DNA of 64,000 nt, taken from the NCBI RefSeq assembly GCF_014779655.1, contig NZ_JACXYX010000010.1, forward strand, positions 62,001 to 126,000. Reading direction: 5' to 3'. Shown one piece after another: positions 14,412-23,124 of this stretch; position 1 is the stretch's first letter; each line of letters begins with the position of its first letter. This stretch comes from Nocardioides ganghwensis (GTDB taxonomy: Bacteria > Actinomycetota > Actinomycetes > Propionibacteriales > Nocardioidaceae). Position numbers and translations under genes: made by a program. The notes beneath the pieces are model-generated. The model saw only the letters and a program-made list of their open reading frames with translations. It made no database searches and had not been told where the DNA came from.

Positions 14412-15200
14412 ATGGCGCGCACACCCCTGATGGCCGGCAACTGGAAGGCCAACCTCAACCACCAGGAAGCGGTGGTGCTGGTCCAGAAGCTCGCCTGGAC
14501 GCTCGCGGACAAGCGGCACGACTTCGGCAAGGTCGAAGTCGTCGTGGTGCCGCCCTTCACCGACCTCCGCTCGGTGCAGACGCTGGTCGACGGCGACCGC
14601 CTGGCGATCCGCTACGGGGCCCAGGACGTCTCGGTCCACGACGGCGGCGCCTACACCGGTGAGATCACCGCCGGGATGCTGTCCAAGCTGGGCTGCTCCT
14701 ACGTCGTGGTCGGCCACAGCGAGCGCCGGATGTACCACAACGAGTCCGACGAGCTGGTCAACGCCAAGGCGCACCAGGCGCTCCACGCGGGCATGACGCC
14801 GATCGTGTGCGTCGGGGAGGGCCTCGACACCCGCCAGGCGGGCGAGCACGTGTCGTTCACGCTCTCGCAGGTCGACGGCTCGCTCGACGGCTTCACCGCC
14901 GAGCAGGTCGCGGGCCTCGTGGTCGCCTACGAGCCCGTCTGGGCCATCGGCACCGGCGAGGTGGCGACCCCCGACGACGCGCAGGAGGTCTGTGCGGCCA
15001 TCCGCGAGCGCGTGCGTGAGGTGCACGGCGACGGGGCGGCCGACGGGCTCCGGATCCTCTACGGAGGCTCTGTGAAGGCCGCCAACGTGGGCGGGATCAT
15101 GGAGAAGGCCGACGTCGACGGGTGCCTCGTCGGCGGCGCCAGCCTGCAGGTCGACGAGTTCGGCGGGATCTGCCGGTTCTACGACATGCCGGTGCTGTGA
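14412..15200 (+). CDS. tpiA: Triosephosphate isomerase
   Basis: 262 residues. Interconverts glyceraldehyde 3-phosphate and dihydroxyacetone phosphate. NWKAN near residue 10 (catalytic Lys), VVGHSERR near 98 (catalytic His), [11 protein letters not shown] near 174 (catalytic Glu) and the phosphate loop YGGSVKAAN near 218 are all intact. It starts 5 bp after pgk and ends 44 bp before secG, which has its own promoter-like box. Confidence 0.97.
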   Translation: MARTPLMAGNWKANLNHQEAVVLVQKLAWTLADKRHDFGKVEVVVVPPFTDLRSVQTLVDGDRLAIRYGAQDVSVHDGGAYTGEITAGMLSKLGCSYVVVGHSERRMYHNESDELVNAKAHQALHAGMTPIVCVGEGLDTRQAGEHVSFTLSQVDGSLDGFTAEQVAGLVVAYEPVWAIGTGEVATPDDAQEVCAAIRERVREVHGDGAADGLRILYGGSVKAANVGGIMEKADVDGCLVGGASLQVDEFGGICRFYDMPVL

Positions 15201-15231
15201 GGGCACCCGCCGGTTCCCGCGAGACGTGACG

Positions 15232-15237
15232 TAGGCT
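15232..15237 (+). promoter_or_regulatory. -10 box TAGGCT, 7 nt before the secG start
   Basis: TAGGCT is 7 nt from the GTG of secG, giving secG a possible leaderless transcript independent of the glycolytic operon. Confidence 0.45.
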
Positions 15238-15244
15238 TCCGACC

Positions 15245-15484
15245 GTGATTCTGCTCTTCACCATCCTGCTCGTCATCACGAGCGCGATTCAGATCCTGCT
15301 GGTCCTCCTCCACAAGGGGCGAGGTGGCGGCTTGTCCGACATGTTCGGCGGCGGCGTCTCCAGCAGCTTGGGGGGATCGTCGGTGGCTGAGCGCAACCTC
15401 GACCGCTTCACGGTCGGCGTCGGCGTCATCTGGTTTGCCTGCATCATCGCCTTGGGCCTTCTCATGGCCTACCAGGGCAACTGA
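15245..15484 (+). CDS. secG: Preprotein translocase subunit SecG
   Basis: 79 residues from a GTG start. Two transmembrane helices (about 2-22 and 54-74) joined by a Gly/Ser-rich cytosolic loop with GGGLSDMFGGG, the SecG hallmark. It is the non-essential third subunit of the SecYEG channel and improves export efficiency. The position after tpiA is conserved across actinobacteria. Confidence 0.95.
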   Translation: MILLFTILLVITSAIQILLVLLHKGRGGGLSDMFGGGVSSSLGGSSVAERNLDRFTVGVGVIWFACIIALGLLMAYQGN

Positions 15485-15518
15485 TAATCCCCCTGAGCGT
15501 TTCTGAGAAGGAGTCGTC

Positions 15519-15878
15519 ATGGCTGGTGCTGGGAACGCGATCCGCGGTAGTCGGGTCGGAGCCGGTCCGATGGGCGAGGCCGAGCGCGGTGACGCCGCGC
15601 CGCGGCAGACGGTGACCTACTTCTGCAGCCACGACCACCGCTCGGTGGTCACGTTCGCCATCGAGGCGGCCGTGCCGGACTCGTGGGACTGCCCGAAGTG
15701 CGGGCTGCCCGCCAGCCTCGACAGCGAGAACCCGCCGCCGGCGCCGAAGATCGAGCCCTACAAGACGCACCTCGCCTACGTGAAGGAGCGTCGCAGCGAG
15801 ACCGAGGCCGCCGACATCCTCGACGAGGCCGTCGCCCTGCTGCGCAGCCGCCGCAAGGCCGGCGAGATCATCTTCTGA
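15519..15878 (+). CDS. rbpA: RNA polymerase-binding protein RbpA
   Basis: 119 residues. RbpA binds RNA polymerase and group 1/2 sigma factors and stabilises the open complex; it is actinobacteria-specific. A central zinc-binding-like module (CSHDH near residue 36, WDCPKCGLPA near 60) and the C-terminal sigma-interaction helix (EPYKTHLAYVKERRSE) are clear. AGAAGGAG is a strong ribosome site. Oddly, the TGA stop at 15876-15878 is also the first triplet of a 32-bp tandem repeat. Confidence 0.95.
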   Translation: MAGAGNAIRGSRVGAGPMGEAERGDAAPRQTVTYFCSHDHRSVVTFAIEAAVPDSWDCPKCGLPASLDSENPPPAPKIEPYKTHLAYVKERRSETEAADILDEAVALLRSRRKAGEIIF

Positions 15879-16001
15879 GCGGGCACTCCCGGCCCCGCCA
15901 CACGCGCTGAGCGGGCACTCCCGGCCCCGCCAGGCGCGCTGAGCGGGCACTCCCGGCCCCGCCACACGCGCTGAGCGGGCACTTGCGGCCCCGGTGGGCA
16001 G
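15876..16001 (+). repeat. Array A: 32-bp tandem repeats, three full units plus one diverged
   Basis: Units run 15876-15907, 15908-15939 and 15940-15971, with a degenerate fourth from 15972. Each begins TGAGCGGGCACT and continues through CCCCGCCA to a GCGCG end; the first TGA is the rbpA stop codon. Units 1 and 3 are identical as read and unit 2 differs by two bases. Within a unit GCGGG can pair with CCCGC, and CGCGC with GCGCG across unit junctions. The same unit occurs inverted at 17054-17135. There are no unique spacers, so this is not CRISPR. Confidence 0.9.
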
Positions 16002-16012
16002 ACGGCGCTGTG

Positions 16013-16037
16013 GATGACGGCCGACGCTCTCGTCATC
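16013..16037. promoter_or_regulatory. Inverted repeat GATGACG-N11-CGTCATC, possible operator
   Basis: Perfect 7-bp arms (16013-16019 and 16031-16037) lie 20 bp before the start of the AbiEi-like gene. AbiEi proteins autoregulate by binding inverted repeats at their promoter, so this is a plausible self-operator; that link is inference. Confidence 0.5.
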
Positions 16038-16056
16038 GGCGCGGCATCGTGGGTGG

Positions 16057-17055
16057 ATGCCCTCGAAGCCCTACTGGTGTCGCGATGTCGTGCTCCTCGA
16101 CAGCGATGCACCGATTCCGACCGACCGCCCGTTCACCACGGCCCAGGCGCAGTCCGCCGGCGTACCAGCGCGGCTGCTGAGCGACCTCGTGGCTCGAGGA
16201 CTGCTGCGTCCGTTGCTCCGCGGCGTTCACGTGGCCGTGCAAGTGCCTGACTCGCTGAGCCTGCGGGTGGACGCCGCAGCGCTGGTCGTCCCGCCGCACG
16301 TCGTGCTGGTGGACCGCACCGCTGCTTGGGTGCACGGAGTCGACGCGCTGCCTCGCAGCGCGATCCACCTCATGCCGTCCCTCGACCTCTTCAGCACCTC
16401 TGGGAGTCGCATGAGACGCAGCGGGATCTCGAGCGGAACCCGGAACCTGCTCGCACGCGACGTCGAGCAGGTGGGCACGCTCGCAGTCACGACCCCGCTA
16501 CGCACGACGTGCGACCTGGGACGACTGCTCTGGAGGTACGACGCGCTGGCCGCCATCGACGGCTTCCTGCGGCTCGGCGTGGATCCGGCGGAGCTCCTGC
16601 ACGAGATCGACCGGTTCAAGGGCTATCGCGGGGTGCGCCAGCTCCGGTTCCTCGCGCCGCTCGGCGATGACGGCGCCGAGTCACCTCCGGAGAGCGCCCT
16701 GCGCCTGCACTGGTACGAAGCCGAGATCCCGGCCCGCCCACAGACCCAGATCTGGGAGCACGACGACGCGGGCGTCCCCGTCTTCAGGATCGATCTGGGC
16801 GATCGAGAGGTGCGCTACGGGGCGGAGTTCTTCGGCGAAGCCTTCCACGGAGTCGACGCCGAGAAGCACGACGAGGCAAGGCTGGCGTGGCTCGCCGATG
16901 AGCGCTGGTGGTCGATGGACGTCTTCACCAAGGCGGACGTCTACGGCAATGAGCTCGCCGCGTCGGACCGCCTGAGCCGTGGCTTCGAGAAGGCGCGTGC
17001 TTCGCTGGGCACGAGGGAGAAGCGCCACATCGACCTCGCACGCCGGGCGTCGTGA
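16057..17055 (+). CDS. AbiEi-like winged-helix protein with Vsr/DUF559-like C-terminal domain
   Basis: 332 residues from the ATG at 16057. The N-terminus (TTAQAQSAGVPARLLSDLVARGLLRPLLRGVHV, here only partly quoted: TTAQAQSAGV, LLRPLLRGVHV) is the winged-helix typical of AbiEi antitoxin-like proteins. The C-terminal part resembles the DUF559/Vsr nuclease fold: ESALRLHW (Glu), FRIDL (Asp), GAEFFGEAFH (Glu; the usual EYDG is degenerate here), then KHDEARLAWL and a WWSMDVF strand. No AbiEii toxin gene is adjacent. Codons such as AGA and CGA and a slightly lower GC than its neighbours suggest transfer. It interrupts the conserved rbpA-pgl neighbourhood and is bracketed by mirrored 32-bp repeat arrays. 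Function unknown; a solitary regulator or a remnant nuclease are both possible. Confidence 0.7.
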   Translation: MPSKPYWCRDVVLLDSDAPIPTDRPFTTAQAQSAGVPARLLSDLVARGLLRPLLRGVHVAVQVPDSLSLRVDAAALVVPPHVVLVDRTAAWVHGVDALPRSAIHLMPSLDLFSTSGSRMRRSGISSGTRNLLARDVEQVGTLAVTTPLRTTCDLGRLLWRYDALAAIDGFLRLGVDPAELLHEIDRFKGYRGVRQLRFLAPLGDDGAESPPESALRLHWYEAEIPARPQTQIWEHDDAGVPVFRIDLGDREVRYGAEFFGEAFHGVDAEKHDEARLAWLADERWWSMDVFTKADVYGNELAASDRLSRGFEKARASLGTREKRHIDLARRAS

Positions 17056-17135
17056 AGGAAGTGCCCGGTCGGCGCGCCTGGCGGGGAAGGAAGTGCCCGG
17101 TCGGCGTCTCTGGTGGGGACGGAAGTGCCCGGTCA
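17054..17135 (-). repeat. Array B: inverted copy of the 32-bp repeat, two full units plus a partial
   Basis: Read on the minus strand, units run 17135-17104 and 17103-17072, with an 18-nt partial to 17054. The first opens TGACCGGGCACTTCC and its TGA is the stop codon of pgl. The second unit matches array A unit 2 at 27 of 32 positions. The plus-strand end of the array abuts the stop codon of the AbiEi-like gene. The shared stretch GGCGCGCC is palindromic. Confidence 0.9.
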
Positions 17136-17861
17136 GGGGAGGGCCGAGGCGGCAGCCTCGTCGAGCCACCAGACGGTCTCGTCACCGCGTACGCCGCGGG
17201 CGGGCGTCTCGGCCACGGAGCCGTCGTCGGCCAGGGCGCGGGCGACGGCCTCCGCCTTGCCCTCCCCGCTCGCGATGAACCAGACGGCGCGACAGCGTTC
17301 CATCGCCTCGAAGGTGAGGCTCACGCGGTCCGGTGGCGGCTTGGGGGAGTCGTGCACGGCGACGGCGATCGCGTCGCGGGCGTCGAGCGCGGGATGGTCC
17401 GGGAACAGCGAGGCGCAGTGGCCGTCGGGACCGATGCCGAGCATCAGCACCTCGAAGAAGCCGGCGCCGTGCTCGCGCAGGGCCGTGCTGTACGCCTTGG
17501 CCGCGTCCTCGGCCGTCGCGACCTGGTCGCTGGCGGGCACCTCGTGGACGTTGGCCGGGTCGACGGAGACGTGGTCGAGCAGGGCCGCGCGCGCCTGCCC
17601 GGCGTTGCGGTCGGGGGAGTCGGCCGGGACGAACCGCTCGTCGCCCCACCAGAACCTCACGCGTGACCAGTCCACCGACGAGTCCACGGCCCGCCGTGCC
17701 AGCTCGCGGTGGAGCTCCTCGGCGATCGAGCCGCCGGTGAGCCCGATGTCGGGGGTCTCCCCGCGCGCCTGCGCGGCCTCGATCCGGTCGAGCAGCGCCG
17801 ATGCGACGTCGCCGACCAGGACGTCGGCGTCGTCGTGACGCCGGACCTCCGGGGCGTTCAC
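17133..17861 (-). CDS. pgl: 6-phosphogluconolactonase
   Basis: 242 residues from a GTG at 17861 that overlaps the opcA stop (GTGA). Hydrolyses 6-phosphogluconolactone, the second step of the oxidative pentose-phosphate pathway. Family motifs: GLTGGSIAEEL near residue 42, WWGDERFVP near 70, and LGIGPDGHCASLFP near 142 with the catalytic histidine. Length is normal. Last gene of the tkt operon; its stop codon lies inside repeat array B. Confidence 0.93.
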   Translation of the reverse strand: MNAPEVRRHDDADVLVGDVASALLDRIEAAQARGETPDIGLTGGSIAEELHRELARRAVDSSVDWSRVRFWWGDERFVPADSPDRNAGQARAALLDHVSVDPANVHEVPASDQVATAEDAAKAYSTALREHGAGFFEVLMLGIGPDGHCASLFPDHPALDARDAIAVAVHDSPKPPPDRVSLTFEAMERCRAVWFIASGEGKAEAVARALADDGSVAETPARGVRGDETVWWLDEAAASALP

Positions 17862-18769
17862 TTCGCGCTCCTGAGCTTGACGAGCCGCGCGGCGACGTGG
17901 GCGTACACGTCGTCCTCGTCGAGGCGGCGCAGCTCCTCGGAGAGCAGTGCGGGGACCTCGCGCCGTTTCAGTGCGACCGGTCGGTCCGGCCGGTGGGGCG
18001 AGGAGAACGTGGCCAGTCGCCCGTCGGCGCGCGAGATCCGGATGGCGCCTTCCTTGGTGTCCATGCTGACCTCCGTGATGCCGGGTCCGTCCGAGGTGCC
18101 CCGGGTCACGTCGACCTTGAGGCGGTCGGTGAGCCAGGCGACGAGCAGGTCGGCGCTCGGGCTCACCCGCTCGGCGACGACGCGCGCGCCGGTGACCTTG
18201 AGGGGGTGCTGGTCGAGTGCGGCGGCCAGCAGCGCACGCCACGGCGTGAGCCGGGTCCAGCTCAGGTCGGTGTTGCCCGGAGCGTAGGTCTGGCACTGGT
18301 TGAGCATCGCCGTGGCCTTCCCGCGCGACACGGCGGCGGAGTCGGTGATGCGACGCTGCGCGAGCGCGCCGAGCGGATCTGCGGCCGGGTCGGCGGGCGC
18401 CGCGGTGGGCCACCAGATCGCGACGGGTGAGTCGGGCAGCAGCAGGGGCAGCACGACGGACTCGGCGTGCTTGACCACCTCGCCCTTGAGCCGGATGAGC
18501 GCTGTCTCGCCGCCCCACCCGTCGCCGCTGCCGACCTGCGCGTTGACCTGCGCGGCCCCGCGGGCGTCGCCGAGGATCACGCCGAGCACGCGGGAGGGGT
18601 GCTCGCGCGAGGCGCGCTTGGCTGCGGCCATCGCCTCGGCGGCGTCGTCCTCCGGGGCGACGATGATGAGCGTCATCACCATCCCCATCGCGGGGCTGCC
18701 GGCGCGGGTGCGCGCCTGGACGAACTCCGCGGCGATCTTCGACGAGTTGGTGTCGGTGAGCTCGATCAT
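17858..18769 (-). CDS. opcA: Glucose-6-phosphate dehydrogenase assembly protein OpcA
   Basis: 303 residues from the ATG at 18769, sharing one base with the zwf stop (TGATG). OpcA is an allosteric activator and assembly factor for Zwf in cyanobacteria and actinobacteria. Conserved features include LIIVAPEDD near residue 33, a DSPVAIWWP segment near 110 and a long helical C-terminus. It is not itself an enzyme. Placement directly after zwf with coupled translation supports stoichiometric production. Confidence 0.92.
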   Translation of the reverse strand: MIELTDTNSSKIAAEFVQARTRAGSPAMGMVMTLIIVAPEDDAAEAMAAAKRASREHPSRVLGVILGDARGAAQVNAQVGSGDGWGGETALIRLKGEVVKHAESVVLPLLLPDSPVAIWWPTAAPADPAADPLGALAQRRITDSAAVSRGKATAMLNQCQTYAPGNTDLSWTRLTPWRALLAAALDQHPLKVTGARVVAERVSPSADLLVAWLTDRLKVDVTRGTSDGPGITEVSMDTKEGAIRISRADGRLATFSSPHRPDRPVALKRREVPALLSEELRRLDEDDVYAHVAARLVKLRSAK

Positions 18770-20292
18770 CAGGGCCTCCTCCACGTGCGGCCGTCGCGGG
18801 CCAGCATCTTGTCCGCCGACGCGGGTCCCCACGTGCCGGAGTCGTACGCCTCGGGCTTGCCCTTCCTGGCCCAGTGCTCGATCACCGGGTCGAGGATCTT
18901 CCAGGACAGCTCGACCTCCTCGTGGCGCGGGAACAGCGGCGGGTCGCCGAGCAGCACGTCGAGGATGAGCCGCTCGTACGCCTCGGCGCTGGCCTCGGTG
19001 AAGGAGCCGCCGTAGGCGAAGTCCATGTTGACGTCGCGGATCTCCATCGCGGTGCCGGGCACCTTCGAGCCGAACCGCATGGTCATGCCCTCGTCGGGCT
19101 GGACCCGGATGACGAGCGCGTTCTGGGTCAGGTCCTCGGTCGAGGTCTGGCTGAACGGCAGGTGCGGCGCGCGCTTGAAGACGACGGCCACCTCGGTGAC
19201 GCGACGACCGAGCCGCTTGCCGGTGCGGAGGTAGAACGGCACGCCAGCCCAGCGGCGGGTCTCGACGTGCACGGTGATGGCGGCGAAGGTCTCGGTGGTG
19301 GAGGTCTTCTTGATGCCGTCCTCCTCGAGGAACCCGTTGACCTTCTCGCCACCTGCCCAGCCGGCGGTGTACTGGCCGCGGGCGGTGGTGGTGTCGAGTC
19401 GCGGCGGCAGCGTGGTCGAGGCGAGGACCTTCTGCTTCTCGATGCGCAGGCTCTCGGCGTCGAAGGAGATGGGCTCCTCCATCGCCACGAGCGCCATCAG
19501 CTGGAGGAGGTGGTTCTGGATGACGTCGCGCGCCGCGCCGATGCCGTCGTAGTAGCCGGCGCGGCCGCCGATGCCGATGTCCTCGGCCATCGTGATCTGC
19601 ACGTGGTCCACGTAGTTGGCGTTCCAGATCGGCTCGAACATGTTGTTGGCGAACCGCATGGCGAGGATGTTCTGGACGGTCTCCTTGCCGAGGTAGTGGT
19701 CGATGCGGAAGACCGAGCCCGAGGGGAAGACCCCGGCGAGGGTCTCGTTGAGCTCGCGCGCCGACTCGAGGTCGTGGCCGAAGGGCTTCTCCACGACGAC
19801 GCGGCGCCACTGGTCGGGACCGGGGTCGGCGAGCCCGTGCTCCTTGAGCTGGCCGACGACCGTGCCGAAGAAGGACGGCGGGATCGCGAGGTAGAAGGCC
19901 ATGTTGCCGCCGGTGCCGCGCAGCTGGTCGAGCTCTTCGACGGTGCGGCGCAGCTGCTCGAAGGCGGCGTCGTCGTCGAAGTCGCCCGAGACGAAGCGGA
20001 AGCCCTCGGAGAGCTGGCGCCACACCTCCTCGCGGAAGGGCGTACGGGCGTGCTGCTTCACCGCGTCGTGCACGATCTGCGCGAAGTCCTGGTCGGCCCA
20101 GTCGCGGCGGGCGAAGCCCACCAGGCTGAACCCGGGCGGCAGCAGGCCGCGGTTGGCCAGGTCGTAGATGGCCGGCATGACCTTCTTGCGCGACAGGTCG
20201 CCGGTCACGCCGAACAGCACCATCCCGCAGGGGCCGGCGATGCGGGGCAGGCGGCGGTCCTGGGGGTCCCGCAGCGGGTTGGTGTGAGCCAT
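18769..20292 (-). CDS. zwf: Glucose-6-phosphate 1-dehydrogenase
   Basis: 507 residues from the ATG at 20292 (TGATG junction with pgi). Oxidises glucose 6-phosphate to the lactone with NADP. LFGVTGDLSRKK near residue 28 is the dinucleotide-binding loop; RIDHYLGKETVQN near 194 carries the catalytic DHYLGK; YLRTGKRLGRR near 350 is conserved. Commits carbon to the pentose-phosphate route and NADPH supply. Confidence 0.97.
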   Translation of the reverse strand: MAHTNPLRDPQDRRLPRIAGPCGMVLFGVTGDLSRKKVMPAIYDLANRGLLPPGFSLVGFARRDWADQDFAQIVHDAVKQHARTPFREEVWRQLSEGFRFVSGDFDDDAAFEQLRRTVEELDQLRGTGGNMAFYLAIPPSFFGTVVGQLKEHGLADPGPDQWRRVVVEKPFGHDLESARELNETLAGVFPSGSVFRIDHYLGKETVQNILAMRFANNMFEPIWNANYVDHVQITMAEDIGIGGRAGYYDGIGAARDVIQNHLLQLMALVAMEEPISFDAESLRIEKQKVLASTTLPPRLDTTTARGQYTAGWAGGEKVNGFLEEDGIKKTSTTETFAAITVHVETRRWAGVPFYLRTGKRLGRRVTEVAVVFKRAPHLPFSQTSTEDLTQNALVIRVQPDEGMTMRFGSKVPGTAMEIRDVNMDFAYGGSFTEASAEAYERLILDVLLGDPPLFPRHEEVELSWKILDPVIEHWARKGKPEAYDSGTWGPASADKMLARDGRTWRRP

Positions 20293-21959
20293 CAGCCTCG
20301 GTTCTCCTGGTAGTAGGCGATGAGGGACTGCGTCGAGGGATCCTGCTCGGCAGCGACCGCGGCGTCGCCCGACACGGCCGGTCCGAGCTGCTGGGCGAGC
20401 TGCTTGCCGAGCTCGACGCCCCACTGGTCGAAGCTGTCGATGCCCCAGACCGCCCCCTGGACGAAGGTGATGTGCTCGTAGAGCGCGACCAGCTGGCCGA
20501 GCACCGAGGGGGTGAGGGCTGGCGCCATGATCGAGGTCGTGGGCCGGTTGCCGGGGAAGGTCCGGGCGGACACCAGCTCCTCCGCGACCCCCTCGGCCCG
20601 TACCTCGTCGGCCGTCCTGCCGAACGCCAGTGCCTTGGTCTGGGCGAAGAAGTTGGCCAGGAACAGCTCGTGCACGTCGATGCTCTGCCCGTCGGGACCG
20701 GTGTCCGTGAGGGCGTACGCCGGCCGCGCGAAGGCGATGAAGTCAGCGGGGACCAGCCGGGTGCCCTGGTGGATCAGCTGGTAGAACGCGTGCTGCCCGT
20801 TGGTGCCGGGCTCTCCCCAGAACACCTCGCCGGTGTCGTGGTCGACGGGGGTGCCGTCCCAGCGCACGCTCTTGCCGTTGGACTCCATGGTGAGCTGCTG
20901 GAGGTAGGCCGGGAAGCGGTGCAGCAGCTGCGCGTAGGGCAGGACCGCGTGGGTGTGGGCGCCGAGGAAGTTGGTGTACCAGACGTTGAGCAGGCCCATC
21001 CTGAGCGGCACGTTGGCGGCGGCCGGCGCGGTGCGGAAGTGCTCGTCCATCGCGTGGAAGCCGCCGAGCATGTCGCCGAAGTGCTCCGGGCCGATCGCCA
21101 CCATCAGGGACAGGCCGATCGCGGAGTCCATCGAGTAGCGGCCGCCGACCCAGTCCCAGAAGCCGAAGGCGTTCTCGGGGTCGATCCCGAAGTCGGCGAC
21201 CTTGTCGAGCGCCGTCGAGACCGCCACGAAGTGCTGTGCGACCGCTGCCTCGGGGTCGGCGCCGTCGGGGAGCCGGTCGAGCAGCCACGCCCGGCACAGC
21301 CGCGCGTTGGTCAGCGTCTCGAGCGTGCCGAAGGTCTTGCTGGAGACGATGAAGAGCGTCGTCTCGGGGTCGAGGCCGGACAGCGTCTGCCCGGCGTCGG
21401 TCGGGTCGATGTTGCTGATGAACCGGCAGGTCAGGCCCTCCTGCCGGTAGGGCTCGAGCGCCTCGTAGGCCATGACGGGGCCGAGGTCGGAGCCGCCGAT
21501 GCCGATGTTGACGATCGTCTCGATCCGCCGGCCGGTGACGCCGGTCCACCCACCCGACCGCACACGGTCCGCGAAGGCGTACGCCCGAGCGAGCACCTCG
21601 TGCACCTCGGGCACGACGTCCTGCCCGTCGACGGTGAGCGATGCGTCCGCGGGCAGCCGCAGCGCCGTGTGCAGCACGGCGCGGTCCTCGGTGACGTTGA
21701 TCCGCTCGCCGGAGAACATCGCCTGCCGCCGCCCGGCGAGGTCGACCTCGTCGGCCAGGGCGAGCAGCGCCTCCTCGACCGCGTCGTCGACGAGGTTCTT
21801 GGACAGGTCGACGTGCAGGTCGCCCGCGAGCAGCGTGTGCTTCTCGACCCACGACGTGGTCAGGGTCCCGCGGAGGTCCGCCTCGTAGGCGTCGGCGAGC
21901 CCGGCGAGCCGGGCCCACGCCGCGGTCGTGGTCGGGTCGACCGGCTCGCCGGCGCTCAT
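20292..21959 (-). CDS. pgi: Glucose-6-phosphate isomerase
   Basis: 555 residues from the ATG at 21959, overlapping the tal stop (ATGA). Interconverts glucose 6-phosphate and fructose 6-phosphate. [11 protein letters not shown] near residue 152, the SIS-type segment [23 protein letters not shown] and the catalytic region [11 protein letters not shown] with GVELGKQLA near the C-terminus are intact. Its presence between tal and zwf lets the cell recycle fructose 6-phosphate made by the non-oxidative branch back into zwf. Confidence 0.97.
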   Translation of the reverse strand: MSAGEPVDPTTTAAWARLAGLADAYEADLRGTLTTSWVEKHTLLAGDLHVDLSKNLVDDAVEEALLALADEVDLAGRRQAMFSGERINVTEDRAVLHTALRLPADASLTVDGQDVVPEVHEVLARAYAFADRVRSGGWTGVTGRRIETIVNIGIGGSDLGPVMAYEALEPYRQEGLTCRFISNIDPTDAGQTLSGLDPETTLFIVSSKTFGTLETLTNARLCRAWLLDRLPDGADPEAAVAQHFVAVSTALDKVADFGIDPENAFGFWDWVGGRYSMDSAIGLSLMVAIGPEHFGDMLGGFHAMDEHFRTAPAAANVPLRMGLLNVWYTNFLGAHTHAVLPYAQLLHRFPAYLQQLTMESNGKSVRWDGTPVDHDTGEVFWGEPGTNGQHAFYQLIHQGTRLVPADFIAFARPAYALTDTGPDGQSIDVHELFLANFFAQTKALAFGRTADEVRAEGVAEELVSARTFPGNRPTTSIMAPALTPSVLGQLVALYEHITFVQGAVWGIDSFDQWGVELGKQLAQQLGPAVSGDAAVAAEQDPSTQSLIAYYQENRG

Positions 21960-23071
21960 GCCCGCGCGGCCTCGAGCGACGCGGCCAGCGTCGTCTGGAG
22001 CTCGTCCCACGCGACGACGAACTTCTCGACGCCCTCCTTGATGAGCACCGCGATCACGTCGTCGTAGTCGATGCCGGCCTCGGCCAGCGCCTGCATGTGG
22101 GCGGCCGCGTCGTCGTAGTAGGGACGGACCCGGTCTCCACGCACCTCGCCGTGGTCGGCGACCGCCTCGAGCGTCTTCTCGGGCATGGTGTTGACGGTGT
22201 TCTCGACGACCAGGTCCACGACGTACATCGTGTCGTCGTAGTCGGGGTTCTTGACGCCGGTCGAGGCCCACAGCGGACGTTGCCTGCGCGCGCCCTTGGC
22301 CTCGAGCGCCTCCCAGCGCTCACCGCTGAAGAACTCCTCGTACATCTGGAAGGCGAGCCGCGCGTTGGCGACGCCGGCCTTGCCGCGCAGGGCCGGGTCC
22401 GTGCCGGGGCCCTCGGTCGTCGCCTCCAGCCGCTTGTCGATCTCGGTGTCGACGCGCGAGACGAAGAACGAGGCGACCGAGTGGATGTCGGCGAGGTCGT
22501 GGCCGTTGTCGGCGGCCTGCTCGAGGCCGGAGACGTACGCCTCCATCACGTTGCGGTACTGCTCGAGGCCGAAGATCAGGGTGACGTTGACCGAGATGCC
22601 GGCGGCGATGGTCTCGGTGATCGCGGGCCAGCCCTCCTCGGTGCCCGGGATCTTGATCATCACGTTGGGCTCGCCGACGGTCTTGTAGAGCTCGGCGGCC
22701 TCGGCCACGGTCTGCTCGGTGTGGTGCGCCAGGCCGGGGGAGACCTCGATCGAGACGCGGCCGTCGACGCCGTCGGTGGCGTCGAAGACCGGTCGCATGA
22801 CCTTGCAGGCCTCGCGCACGTCGTCGGTGGTGATCACGAGCGTGGCGCGGTCGACGTCGGCGCCGTCGGCCGCGAGATCGCGGACCTGGGCGTCGTAGCG
22901 CTCGCCGTCGGCCAGCGCGGTCTGGAAGATCGACGGGTTGGACGTGACGCCCACGACGCTGCTGGTCTCCACGAGGTCGGCGAGGTTGCCGGTCTCGAGG
23001 CGCTCGCGGGACAGGTCGTCGAGCCAGATGGACACCCCGGCGTCGGCCAGGGCCTTGAGGCGGTCGTTCAT
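21956..23071 (-). CDS. tal: Transaldolase
   Basis: 371 residues from the ATG at 23071 preceded by GGGAGGA. Transfers a dihydroxyacetone unit between sugar phosphates. [12 protein letters not shown] at residues 14-25, VTSNPSIFQ near 42 and [15 protein letters not shown] near 136, which contains the Schiff-base lysine, mark the actinobacterial long-form transaldolase. The 53-bp gap to tkt holds a short direct repeat (CCCATCCAC, twice). Confidence 0.96.
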   Translation of the reverse strand: MNDRLKALADAGVSIWLDDLSRERLETGNLADLVETSSVVGVTSNPSIFQTALADGERYDAQVRDLAADGADVDRATLVITTDDVREACKVMRPVFDATDGVDGRVSIEVSPGLAHHTEQTVAEAAELYKTVGEPNVMIKIPGTEEGWPAITETIAAGISVNVTLIFGLEQYRNVMEAYVSGLEQAADNGHDLADIHSVASFFVSRVDTEIDKRLEATTEGPGTDPALRGKAGVANARLAFQMYEEFFSGERWEALEAKGARRQRPLWASTGVKNPDYDDTMYVVDLVVENTVNTMPEKTLEAVADHGEVRGDRVRPYYDDAAAHMQALAEAGIDYDDVIAVLIKEGVEKFVVAWDELQTTLAASLEAARA

Positions 23072-23124
23072 GCGGTTCCTCCCGTGGATGGGGTCCGTGG
23101 ATGGGTCTGGACGGTCGGGATCGG

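Noticed and set aside
15876-17135. Possible CRISPR array or transposon ends
   Set aside because: The 32-bp units abut without spacers, no cas gene is present, and no transposase or target-site duplication was recognised.
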